Positions 9,751 to 18,032 of a stretch of 64,000 nt of DNA are shown here, piece by piece. Each line of letters starts with the position of its first letter. Position 1 is the first letter of the stretch. The translations under genes and the position numbers were made by a program. The DNA lies in the NCBI GenBank assembly GCA_019217005.1, contig JAHBNG010000049.1, forward strand, positions 30,805 to 94,804, written 5' to 3'. Source of the stretch: Chloroflexi bacterium TSY. Its GTDB lineage: Bacteria; Chloroflexota; Anaerolineae; Caldilineales; Caldilineaceae. Below the pieces are notes generated by a model. That model had not been told where the DNA came from, made no database searches, and worked only from the letters and a program-made list of their open reading frames with translations.

Positions 9751-9905
9751 GGCGTTCTCTATTACACGCAGTAGACATAATCCTGCACTTCTCAGTCAAA
9801 ACAGACTCGAGCGGGCCAAATGGTCCGAGATTCTCTACTGCGTCTTTTTTCGCCATTTGAACGCTCTACCTCTGAGAAATCCTACTGCGTGTAATCTCTA
9901 ACGCC
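9751..9905 (-). repeat. MITE-155b copy 3, inverted
   Basis: This is the same 155-bp element as 7960-8114 in opposite orientation, starting 30 bases after the kinase stop. The pair brackets the kinase gene as inverted repeats. Its left end is GGCGTTCTCTATTACACGCA. Confidence 0.85.
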
Positions 9906-9952
9906 GGTTTCGGTCGTGTAGACCAGAAGTAGATTCCTCGCTCCGTTTTCTC

Positions 9953-10033
9953 GAGTGTGTACCACAAAGTGTGCAAATGAATACCGCTCAGTCAGAGAGT
10001 CGGCTGTATTTACACACTTTGGAACACACTCCC
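9953..10033 (+). repeat. MITE-80 copy 2
   Basis: The arms GAGTGTGTACCACAAAGTGT and, on the other strand, AGTGTGTTCCAAAGTGTGTA match the other members. Target duplications are not clear here (GTTTTCTC on the left, no good match on the right). It ends about 58 bases before the ThDP enzyme start, and an ATG inside it (9971) is in frame with that gene but is not its real start. Confidence 0.7.
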
Positions 10034-10090
10034 CATTTCTTCTCTCTACTCAGAATAACATCTCCCCTAAAATTTCGGAAGGAAAAGATT

Positions 10091-11713
10091 ATGCCGAAAG
10101 TGACTGGCGGCGAAGCCATTGTTGAATCTCTAATCGCACACGGTGTTGACACTATTTTTGCGCTACCGGGTGTTCAGAACGACTATTTTTTCAACGCACT
10201 CTATGATGCAGGCGATAAGATTCGCGTCATTCACACGCGCCATGAACAGGGGGCTGCCTATATGGCGTTGGGGTATGCAATGTCCAGTGAGCGCGTGGGC
10301 GTCTTTAGTGTCGTCCCTGGTCCTGGCTTGCTCAATGCGTCCGCTGCGTTGGCCACTGCCTACAGCACAAATAGCAAAGTACTCTGCTTAACTGGCCAAA
10401 TTCCGTCTGCCTATATCGGTCGTGGGTTTGGTCAACTACATGAGATTCCAAAACAGCTAGATTTCCTTCAATCTCTAACCAAATGGGCTGCACAGATCAA
10501 TTCTCCCGCCGATGCACCGGAATTGGTTGCTGAGGCGTTTCGTCAGATGGATACCGGACGACCGCGTCCCGTTGGGTTGGAATGTGCATTGGATGTATTG
10601 GCAGCGAAAGCCGAGGTTGATCTCACGAAGATCGAATACAAACGACGTCATCCTCCCGTTGATTTCGACGCAATTGCGAGAGCTGCGGAGATTCTCATTG
10701 AAGCGAAAAATCCTGTGATCTTTGTCGGGAGCGGTGCGGTTGGTGCTGCTAACGCCATACAAGAGTTGGCCGAAATCTTACAAATACCCGTCATCAGCAC
10801 TCGCAGCGGACACGGCATCTTAAGCAGCCGCCATCCATTGAGTCATCGTCTACCGATTGCCTACCATTTGTGGAAAACGGCGGATGTTGTACTTGCTCTT
10901 GGTAGTCGGGCACAACGTTCCATCACGGGTTGGGGAGTCGATGATCGGCTTAAGGTCATTCGTATAGACATTGATCCTGATGAACACCGACGCTACTCTC
11001 CTCAGGCGATCAGCATCATTGCGCGTTGTGAGGATGCTGTACCGCAGCTTGTTCAGGCAGTGGCCGCGCAAAATATAAACCAGTCTTCGCGTGCAGAAGA
11101 GTTTGGTGATCTGAAGGATGAACTCTTGCAGAAATTTGCTGTGCTAGAACCACAAATCTCATTTGTTGAAACGATCCGCGCTGCGTTGCCCGATAATGGT
11201 GTATTGGTGACTGACATGACACAGGTGGGATATGTGAGTCAGTTTCTGATGCCCGTTTATCAACCACGTACACTCATTTCGCCAGGATATCAGGGGACAT
11301 TAGGGTGGGCTTTTGCCACCGCATTGGGTGTCAAAGTGGCGAATCCAGACAAGCCAGTACTGGTTGTAGCTGGGGATGGCGGTTTCATGTTTACCGTACA
11401 GGAACTGGCCGCTGCCGTCCAGCATCAGATCAATACCGTTACCCTGGTTTTTAACGACAATGCTTATGGGAATGTCCGTCGTATGCAGAAGAATTTGCAT
11501 GGCAATCGTATTATTGCTAGCGACTTGGATAATCCAGATTTTGTGCAATTAGCCAGTTCGTTTGGTGCAAATGGGGTACGTGTCGAAACAACTGACGAGC
11601 TGCGTTCCGCTATTCTGGATGGGTTTGGTGCTCCAGGGCCAACTATAATTGAGATTCCCGTTGGAGAGATGCCAGATCCTGGACCTCTTTATAGTATGCC
11701 GAAAGTTCGATAA
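10091..11713 (+). CDS. ThDP-dependent enzyme of the acetolactate synthase/benzoylformate decarboxylase family
   Basis: The protein has 540 residues and the three classic parts. An N-terminal pyrimidine-binding domain carries the catalytic Glu in IRVIHTRHEQGAAYMALGYA. A middle Rossmann-like domain runs from about 190 to 320 (NPVIFVGSGAVGAANAIQEL). The C-terminal ThDP domain has the diphosphate motif VAGDGGFMFTVQEL with NDNAYGNVRRMQ. Such enzymes act on 2-keto acids. Whether this is an acetolactate synthase or a decarboxylase/oxalyl-CoA-like relative cannot be told by eye, and no small regulatory subunit gene is adjacent. The start is the ATG at 10091 after AAGGA; the frame extends upstream only because it crosses the MITE. 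It is flanked on both sides by MITE-80 copies. Confidence 0.85.
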   Translation: MPKVTGGEAIVESLIAHGVDTIFALPGVQNDYFFNALYDAGDKIRVIHTRHEQGAAYMALGYAMSSERVGVFSVVPGPGLLNASAALATAYSTNSKVLCLTGQIPSAYIGRGFGQLHEIPKQLDFLQSLTKWAAQINSPADAPELVAEAFRQMDTGRPRPVGLECALDVLAAKAEVDLTKIEYKRRHPPVDFDAIARAAEILIEAKNPVIFVGSGAVGAANAIQELAEILQIPVISTRSGHGILSSRHPLSHRLPIAYHLWKTADVVLALGSRAQRSITGWGVDDRLKVIRIDIDPDEHRRYSPQAISIIARCEDAVPQLVQAVAAQNINQSSRAEEFGDLKDELLQKFAVLEPQISFVETIRAALPDNGVLVTDMTQVGYVSQFLMPVYQPRTLISPGYQGTLGWAFATALGVKVANPDKPVLVVAGDGGFMFTVQELAAAVQHQINTVTLVFNDNAYGNVRRMQKNLHGNRIIASDLDNPDFVQLASSFGANGVRVETTDELRSAILDGFGAPGPTIIEIPVGEMPDPGPLYSMPKVR

Positions 11714-11725
11714 CTTGCAGATTTT

Positions 11726-11804
11726 GAGTGTGTACCACAAAGTGTGTAAATGGAGCAGGCTTTCTGACGAACGGTCTTCATTTATACACTTTGGGACACA
11801 CTGC
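11726..11804 (+). repeat. MITE-80 copy 3 with 8-bp target duplication
   Basis: The 79-bp element is flanked by CAGATTTT on both sides (11718-11725 and 11805-11812). It begins 12 bases after the stop of the ThDP enzyme gene and could serve as its transcript-end hairpin. The stretch 11813-12085 shows nothing else I can identify. Confidence 0.75.
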
Positions 11805-12085
11805 CAGATTTTTCAATCTCACCAGAGTTTTGAAAAGACGCGAAGGATTTTGCTCCTCGCTATCGATTAGTATAGTGACAGGACATTTGATAATCGCTCA
11901 TCAGGTGAGAATGTGAAAGCACCCGACATTTTCGTACAGAGCTCAGTTTAGATGAGTGTTGCTTCTTACATTTAAGCCTTGACGATGATGTCGATCAGTT
12001 GTTCTGACAGTTCCACGTGTTAAATTACTTCTGCATCCGATACGTTCGATATTATTGTTCGGATCAAAACTGAATTTGGTAGTAT

Positions 12086-12463
12086 CAGTAGATCCAAATT
12101 TGGCGTTTTTGGCGATTTTCAGTCGAGATTGCGGGGTGGTTCAGAATTAGGTTTACACTTTTGATACATAGATAAAAATCTATATGAGGTCATTTTCTGC
12201 CTGAGCATGGCTCAAAGTAGAAAATATAAACATCTTTTCTCTTTGCAAAAATGTAAACCTAATTGTCCGCCTAAAATGAACCACCCCGAGATTGCAGGGA
12301 TTTTGGAGTCATTTATTCAGATTTCGGTTACAGAAAACAACCTATTTCATATCTGAAAATCGCCCAAATCTAACGCAAAAACTAGATATCGACCGGCAAA
12401 TTTGTATTTATGTCAACTGTTTAGCCAGAATTCTCTCTCAAAACCTGAAATTTGGATCTACTG
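12086..12463 (+). repeat. MITE-215 copy 1, interrupted by a MITE-155a
   Basis: The ends are CAGTAGATCCAAATTT and its inverse. Flanking AGTAT (12081-12085 and 12464-12468) is a perfect 5-bp target duplication. Without the nested element and its 8-bp duplication the repeat is 215 bp, the same length as the copies at 34731 and 47487. A frame starting at a TTG (MQGFWSHLFRF) recurs in all copies but is judged a by-product. Confidence 0.9.
12133..12287 (-). repeat. MITE-155a copy 1, nested in MITE-215
   Basis: Exactly 155 bp, from GGGGTGGTTC to GAACCACCCC, flanked by the perfect 8-bp duplication GAGATTGC (12125-12132 and 12288-12295). The orientation is opposite to the copies at 41174 and 54588. 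The inner part is AT-rich with a central hairpin around GAGCATGGCTC. Confidence 0.95.
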
Positions 12464-12649
12464 AGTATAGCACAGATTGTGTGAATTGCGGATCTCAGTC
12501 AGAGAAAAATCGAATTTACACATAATTTGGCATACCACCCTAAATTTCTGCTCATTGGGCCAAAGTGTGTAAGACAATAGTTCTTTATCTGTGCAGAGTT
12601 AGGATGCACATTTTGCCTAAATGAGTTCAATTATTTTGGCGGATAGAAT

Positions 12650-12763
12650 ATGTTTCAGCAACCAGATGTGGCTCTGATTACTGTATTATTGATTATTGCG
12701 TTGGTCATTTCAAATTATCAGGTATATTATCAGAGCACTCAAGAGACAATCGTAGATGATTGA
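12650..12763 (+). CDS. Possible 37-residue single-pass membrane protein
   Basis: ATG at 12650 opens a short frame: MFQQPDVALITVLLIIALVI, then SNYQVYYQSTQETIVDD and a TGA. It has one clear membrane segment and an acidic tail, as in many small regulatory or envelope-stress proteins. The upstream GGCGGA is only a weak ribosome binding site. A 10-bp hairpin follows directly (12775-12807). No family is recognised, and it may be chance. Confidence 0.3.
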   Translation: MFQQPDVALITVLLIIALVISNYQVYYQSTQETIVDD

Positions 12764-12774
12764 AGTGTGAAAGC

Positions 12775-12807
12775 CTGATTATTGATCATCTTGCAGGCAA
12801 TAATCAG
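12775..12807. repeat. Hairpin CTGATTATTG / CAATAATCAG
   Basis: Two perfect 10-bp arms are separated by 13 bases, just after the small membrane ORF. It lacks a T run, so intrinsic termination is uncertain. Confidence 0.45.
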
Positions 12808-12976
12808 AAAAGGCTATTGACTACGGTACCCTCACTTTACTGATGAGGTATATCCCAAAAATTGGGAGCAGTGGGGTGATCTACCATTTAGGACAGCGAC
12901 TGTTTGTGCACCCAATTTGATAATCGCGCGAATGATTGAGCATCTATTTGCTCTCATTTGCCGTTTAATATAAATT

Positions 12977-13008
12977 GAACGAAGCCTCCTTTCTTGGAGG
13001 CTTCGTTC
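12977..13008. terminator. Strong terminator-like hairpin
   Basis: The 13-bp arms GAACGAAGCCTCC and GGAGGCTTCGTTC pair perfectly around a 6-base loop and are followed by GTTTTCCC on the plus strand. It sits upstream of the propeller protein gene and would insulate it from plus-strand readthrough. The rest of 12490-13309 has no gene I can support apart from the small ORF at 12650. Confidence 0.7.
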
Positions 13009-13309
13009 GTTTTCCCTCTCATACTATGGCGAGTCAACCCACTAAACTCTCGTCAATACCAGACCATATCCTGAGTGTCATTCGATCCCAACCGTTAGAT
13101 TCTTCGCTTCACCCGAGAATAACGCGATTGCGAGCGACAGAGTATCTTTGTTACAGATGTGCTCCATCCCTTTTCGGTCACCCACGATGAAATACTGACA
13201 GATATGTGGTATTTACGCCCAACTGTAATAATGTTACAATTTTGGAGATGTTTTGAAATCCATCCAATAGATGAGCCTCTAATATTCTGCTAGAACAGGG
13301 GTAGTTCCG

Positions 13310-15718
13310 GTGCAATCTGCATCTTTCCGCTTTTTCGCTGCGGTCGTGACGATTCTGTTATTCACGATTCTGATATTAATTGTTTCAATGGTTCTACGTA
13401 GTGATTCTACGGCAGAACCATCGAACCCAGATCGGGAAATAGCGATAACGCGGAGTGCAACACTAGATTCATCAGAAGAGATAAGTTGGGAGGTGCCAGA
13501 AGGCGGTTTTAAATTCCGCTCACTTCCGGGATATGACGTAGAGCTCTCAAATGGTTCTGCGAATATGACCGCCGATGACGCCGTGTCAGACGTTGGTCCC
13601 TTTTTTCTTCTGAGTGGTGGGTTGCCCAGCCAGATCGTGCTGGAACCATCAACAAATTTATCTGATAACTTTGCTCAGTTTATTGACCATTTTTCAGAAG
13701 AAGATAACTTTCTGGTAAGCGCTCAATTCCCTTATGAAACAGATGAAATGGATGGCCTCGTAGCCGACATCCATAATCGCAATGATGGTGAGGGTGACTC
13801 TTCATCAGTTATTCAATTTTCGGGTCGGATTTTCATGGCCCAACCCAGGAGTGAGCAGCTTTTTCTTCTTGTGGGAATTGCACCGACAGAACGGTGGCAG
13901 CAACATGTTGAAACTGACTTCGAACTGGTACTCAAATCGGTATCGATTTTAGAGTTGAATCTGCCAGAAATGACTGCAACAGCGATTACCGGTCAACGTG
14001 CTTCTGTTCTGGCAGGTCAGAATCCTGAATCACTCTTCCCCCTTGACCAAACAACAAACATACCCCCTTCGGTCGCTGCAACGCAGACATTAACGATTCC
14101 TTCTCAACCTACCCCCACTATGACGGCCTCGCCGCCAGTTGTTGAGAAGCCTGTTTGGCGTCACTTGACAAATGGGAACTACATTAATGACTTGGGTATT
14201 GCAAATGAGGTCATTTGGGCCGCCACAGACGGGGGAGTTGTGGTCTGGAATTTGGCCACTGATCGCGTGACAAAATTTACGACACAAAACGGGGTGTCTA
14301 CGAATCAGATGTTTGCTGTAGCAGTTTGTCCAATTCGAGAGCTAGGAGTGGTCTTTGCTACCAAAATAGGGCTTCAGATTTTTCATGGAGAAAGTGGTTC
14401 ATGGAGGATACTGAACAGTCGGAATAGTGCCATGGCATTTGACCATGTAATCGATATTGAGTGTCATGAATCGGAAGGACTTTTGACCGTTGTCTATGAG
14501 GCCAATGGCCTGGACGTTTTTGATGTAAATACAGATCGTTGGCAATACATCGATCGTGGCAATCGTCTATTATCCGCTACGATAAACGGCATTGGACGCG
14601 TTGTTCAACATCAGGAGATTTGGCTGGCTACTTCAGCAGGTGCGTTACTTGTCTATCAAAACGATGCAGATGACTTTACGACAGAGCTGTTTACAACAGC
14701 AAATAGTCCACTCGTCAGCAATGATGTCTTGACAATCGATGTGGACGAAGATGGTACTGTCTGGTTAGGGGGAGCCGAACAACTCTATCAAATTAAACGC
14801 ACCGCGGCAAGCGAAGCCGGGGTTGTCGAACACTCGTGGACTGCCTTACGGACTTCGGCGCTCTTTGAGACGGAAGGACGTGAGGAGCCATCGACTGGGC
14901 CACTTGTCGGTTTGGCAGCGGCAATGGACGGTACAATTTGGATAGCCTCACAAAATGGCCAGATTTGTCGATTTGATCCATTGTCAGAGTCCTGCCTTCA
15001 GCTGATACAAAATCAAACGGGTCAAATTGAGAGGGCCGGGCAAGAGTTGGGACGTCAGCGTCTGACAGGGCTGAAAGTTTCATCCGATGAATCATTGTAT
15101 TACACGACGAATGGCGCTGGATTTAGTCGATTCAGCAAAGGTGACTGGCAAAATTTCCAGCTGTCGAATGATTTGATACTTGGCAATCAAATCTTCGACA
15201 TCGAGGAAGATGAAAGTGGAGTGATCTGGATCGCTAGTAATGGCGGGGTTCAGCAAATTGACGTAGGAGCAGATATCGAGCAAGCACGAGCCAGATTTGA
15301 CAAAGCAAACATCAACCAGGGAGATCGCTTTCGCCAAATCAATAGCAATCTCTTTAGCGATGAGATCCGTATCATTGAGCCCGATGGTCAAGGTGGCATC
15401 TGGTTCGGAGCCGATGGTGCTGGTTATTTTGATGGCGCAACCTGGACAACCTATTCAACACTGAATGGCCTTGTTGGCAGGCCTGTTCAAGCGATGACAA
15501 TTGATGCGAATGGACGAACCTGGATCGGAACACCTGAGGGATTGAGTATTGTTAGCCAGGACTCGATCTTTAACTTGACGAGGAGTGAAGGCTTGCCGGA
15601 TAATCATATTCTGACGCTATATGCTGAAAGAAGACTTGATGGGAAACCTTCATCTGGGAATGTCGTCTGGTTTGGCACAAAAGAGGGGGGCTCTTGCGGT
15701 TTGAGCGCAACCAGTTAG
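13310..15718 (+). CDS. Two-component-regulator-type beta-propeller protein, 5' part of a frameshifted gene
   Basis: GTG start with AGGGG upstream. A membrane anchor (residues 8-32, FFAAVVTILLFTILILIVSM) is followed by an exoplasmic domain. A PTPTMTASPP linker near residue 265 leads into a series of propeller blades with the reg_prop signature (IWAATDGGVVVWN, VWLGGAEQLYQI, IWIASNGGVQQID, TWIGTPEGLSIVS). Such propellers usually form the sensing part of hybrid signal proteins, but no kinase domain follows here. The frame breaks at a run of six G (15685-15690). One more G would continue it into the fragment at 15694-16089, giving one protein of about 926 residues. Whether this is decay, phase variation or an assembly error cannot be told. 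Confidence 0.75.
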   Translation: MQSASFRFFAAVVTILLFTILILIVSMVLRSDSTAEPSNPDREIAITRSATLDSSEEISWEVPEGGFKFRSLPGYDVELSNGSANMTADDAVSDVGPFFLLSGGLPSQIVLEPSTNLSDNFAQFIDHFSEEDNFLVSAQFPYETDEMDGLVADIHNRNDGEGDSSSVIQFSGRIFMAQPRSEQLFLLVGIAPTERWQQHVETDFELVLKSVSILELNLPEMTATAITGQRASVLAGQNPESLFPLDQTTNIPPSVAATQTLTIPSQPTPTMTASPPVVEKPVWRHLTNGNYINDLGIANEVIWAATDGGVVVWNLATDRVTKFTTQNGVSTNQMFAVAVCPIRELGVVFATKIGLQIFHGESGSWRILNSRNSAMAFDHVIDIECHESEGLLTVVYEANGLDVFDVNTDRWQYIDRGNRLLSATINGIGRVVQHQEIWLATSAGALLVYQNDADDFTTELFTTANSPLVSNDVLTIDVDEDGTVWLGGAEQLYQIKRTAASEAGVVEHSWTALRTSALFETEGREEPSTGPLVGLAAAMDGTIWIASQNGQICRFDPLSESCLQLIQNQTGQIERAGQELGRQRLTGLKVSSDESLYYTTNGAGFSRFSKGDWQNFQLSNDLILGNQIFDIEEDESGVIWIASNGGVQQIDVGADIEQARARFDKANINQGDRFRQINSNLFSDEIRIIEPDGQGGIWFGADGAGYFDGATWTTYSTLNGLVGRPVQAMTIDANGRTWIGTPEGLSIVSQDSIFNLTRSEGLPDNHILTLYAERRLDGKPSSGNVVWFGTKEGGSCGLSATS

Positions 15719-16089
15719 TCGTATTCCAACGCAACAATTCAAACCTGCCAGACAACACAATTACAGCACTTACGACTGATATTGATGGCACACTGCTTGT
15801 TGGAACCGAACGAGGATTAGTACGTTTTTCGGAGGATAGAGCAACCCTGATCCGCCCAGTAGGGCGCGTTCATATCACCGCATTGACGTCTACAGAGGCT
15901 GGTGAGATCTGGGTTGGAACAGCAGAAAGTGGCGTTTTCTTCTTCAATGGATTTGCATGGCAGCAGTTCACCACAGAAGATGGATTGCCTTCCATGACCA
16001 TTCGGTCCATTTTAGTGGATAGCACGAAGAGAGTTTGGATTGGTGGAGCAAACGGCGGCATTGCACAATATATAAGTTCGCAGCAATAA
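15694..16089 (+). CDS. Propeller protein, 3' part after the frameshift
   Basis: This fragment continues the reg_prop pattern directly: GTLLVGTERGLVRFSEDRAT, IWVGTAESGVFFFNG, VWIGGANGGIAQY, then stop. It has no ribosome binding site or signal of its own and overlaps the end of the preceding frame by 25 bases. It is therefore the C-terminal end of the 13310 gene, displaced by one base at the G6 run. It closes the last propeller blades. Confidence 0.7.
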   Translation: MRFERNQLVVFQRNNSNLPDNTITALTTDIDGTLLVGTERGLVRFSEDRATLIRPVGRVHITALTSTEAGEIWVGTAESGVFFFNGFAWQQFTTEDGLPSMTIRSILVDSTKRVWIGGANGGIAQYISSQQ

Positions 16090-16190
16090 GCTGTGGTTAG
16101 TGACTGTCCGGTAAGTGATTGATAGGTAAGGAACGCAAGTTTCTCAGGCGACCAGTTGTGAATGTAAGAACAAGAATCAAGAAGCGCGAA

Positions 16191-18032
16191 ATGGAACACA
16201 AAGCAGATTTACTTGTTCATGCAACGCATGAAGCAGGGTTGAAGATCGGTGGGATTGGTGCAGTGTTGGATGGGTTGTTATCCACAAATGTCTATACAAC
16301 AAACGTACAGCGCACGATCCTAGCTGGTCCTTATCACGCTTCAGATAGTACATATATGGAGAGACTGTTTCATCCGCGTAATTCTCTCAATAGACTGTAT
16401 GATAGCCTTCACGCTGTGACAGATGGTGTGTCAGAAGAGATTCAAAGCGCATTCCAACAGATTGAACAGATTTTTGAAATAGCGATTCTTTATGGGATTC
16501 GGCGTTTTGGCAACCATGAGCATGAAGTGTTGTTGGTTGATGCAACGAACCCAAATCAGACACAGATCGATCAGTTTAAGCATCATCTTTGGCAGCATTA
16601 TGGAATTGATAGCTCACGCTATGAGTGGAATCCAGAATTCAACCTCTATTTGGCGATTGCACCCCCTCTCTTTGCTGCTTTGCGTACACTATTGTCGAGT
16701 GATGAAGCTTTGTATGAACAAAAGTTGATCATGGCGCATGAGTGGCTTGGATTGCCATTGGTCTTCGCTGCGCAGATGACCGAACCAAATCAGTGGCAAT
16801 CAATCTTCTATGCACATGAGACCGCGACTGTACGTTGGTTGATCGAAGAACATGGTGGACATGATACTCGGTTCTACAATGTGCTAGACCGTGCAAAAGC
16901 AACTGGCCTAGATCTAGAAACTGTTTTTGGTAACCAAGATGACTTCTTTAAACATGCAATGCTGAAGCGAGCCATCCGTTGCGATAAGATTCTGGCGGTT
17001 GGTGATTTGATAGAAGATGAATTGCGATTTCTGGATGGTAATTTTGCGCAGGCTTCCATCGAACTTGTCTACAATGGCATTCCTCATGCCGATCCAACAC
17101 TTGCTGAAAAGATGGAGTCGAAACGGCGGTTACAGACCTATTGTGAAAATTTACTGGGCTTTATACCAGATTATGTTTTTACACATGTGACACGCCTCGT
17201 TCTTTCCAAGGCTCTCTGGCGTGATTTACGTGTGTTGGAATCCTTGGATTCGTTGTTTCAGCAAGAGGGAAAACGTGCCGTACTTTTTGTCTTGAGCACG
17301 AGCGTTGCCACGGGACGACGGTCCGAATGGGTGGCTGCCTGGGAAGCGCAGTACGGTTGGCCAATCGGTCACAGAGCCGACAACGGAGATCTAATCGGCC
17401 TGGAAGTTCCCTTTTTCTTTGATGGTGTAGAACCTTTCAATCAACAAGCGAGCAATATTCAGGTGGTTTTTGTGAATCAGTTTGGCTGGAGTCGTGAACG
17501 ATGTGGTCAACGGATGCCAGAGGAGATGGAGTTTGCGGATATTCGTTGCGGCAGTGATGTAGAATTTGGACAGAGCATCTATGAACCATTTGGGATTGCG
17601 CAGGTTGAGCCTCTGAGCTATGGAGTTCTTTGCTGTGTGAGCAGCGTTTGCGGCTGTTTGGGTTTTGTGCAACGTGCTGCCCAACAAATAACTACCCAAT
17701 GTGGAGACCAAATGAGCGTACCAATTTCTGAGCAAGTTGCTCCACGAGTTGATGAGCAGATGGAACCGAACGTCATCATTGCGGATTATGTTCGGCTACC
17801 GGATGGATATATTTGTCACAGCGCCAATGATGCTTTATGGATTGACCAAAGGGTACGCGATTGGAGTGAACGGACAAATGCAGCAATAGCCGCACAGAAG
17901 ATATTTCACTCATTGCCCCGCACTGATGCCGACCGACAAACTTTGTTACGACGAGGGCAAGCTCTGGCCAAGAAGATGAGTTGGGAGGTGGTTGTTGCGG
18001 AATATTTATTGCCTGCATTGGAGAATGTTTGA
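16191..18032 (+). CDS. Glycogen/starch synthase-like glycosyltransferase (GT5/GT4 superfamily)
   Basis: The start is the ATG giving MEHKADLLVHATHEAG. A TTG at 16119 extends the frame but has no support. The N-terminal lobe has the donor-binding KIGGIGAVLDGL, a variant of the KxGGL motif of GlgA. The C-terminal lobe has SIYEPFGIAQVEPLSYG, the E-x7-E motif of retaining GT-B enzymes. The likely reaction is transfer of glucose from a nucleotide sugar to a growing alpha-glucan. With 613 residues it is longer than GlgA (about 480), so it may be a distinct subfamily. GlgB lies 1.2 kb downstream on the same strand, supporting a role in glycogen. The stop overlaps the next start by one base. Confidence 0.7.
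   Translation: MEHKADLLVHATHEAGLKIGGIGAVLDGLLSTNVYTTNVQRTILAGPYHASDSTYMERLFHPRNSLNRLYDSLHAVTDGVSEEIQSAFQQIEQIFEIAILYGIRRFGNHEHEVLLVDATNPNQTQIDQFKHHLWQHYGIDSSRYEWNPEFNLYLAIAPPLFAALRTLLSSDEALYEQKLIMAHEWLGLPLVFAAQMTEPNQWQSIFYAHETATVRWLIEEHGGHDTRFYNVLDRAKATGLDLETVFGNQDDFFKHAMLKRAIRCDKILAVGDLIEDELRFLDGNFAQASIELVYNGIPHADPTLAEKMESKRRLQTYCENLLGFIPDYVFTHVTRLVLSKALWRDLRVLESLDSLFQQEGKRAVLFVLSTSVATGRRSEWVAAWEAQYGWPIGHRADNGDLIGLEVPFFFDGVEPFNQQASNIQVVFVNQFGWSRERCGQRMPEEMEFADIRCGSDVEFGQSIYEPFGIAQVEPLSYGVLCCVSSVCGCLGFVQRAAQQITTQCGDQMSVPISEQVAPRVDEQMEPNVIIADYVRLPDGYICHSANDALWIDQRVRDWSERTNAAIAAQKIFHSLPRTDADRQTLLRRGQALAKKMSWEVVVAEYLLPALENV

Noticed and set aside
9971..10090. N-terminal extension of the ThDP enzyme from the ATG at 9971
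   Set aside because: The extension translates MITE-80; the family start and ribosome binding site are at 10091.
12292..12525. ORF beginning MQGFWSHLFRFRLQ, also present at 34705-34902 and 47530-47841
   Set aside because: It is the same frame inside all three MITE-215 copies and starts at a TTG with no ribosome binding site; a by-product of the repeat, not a gene.
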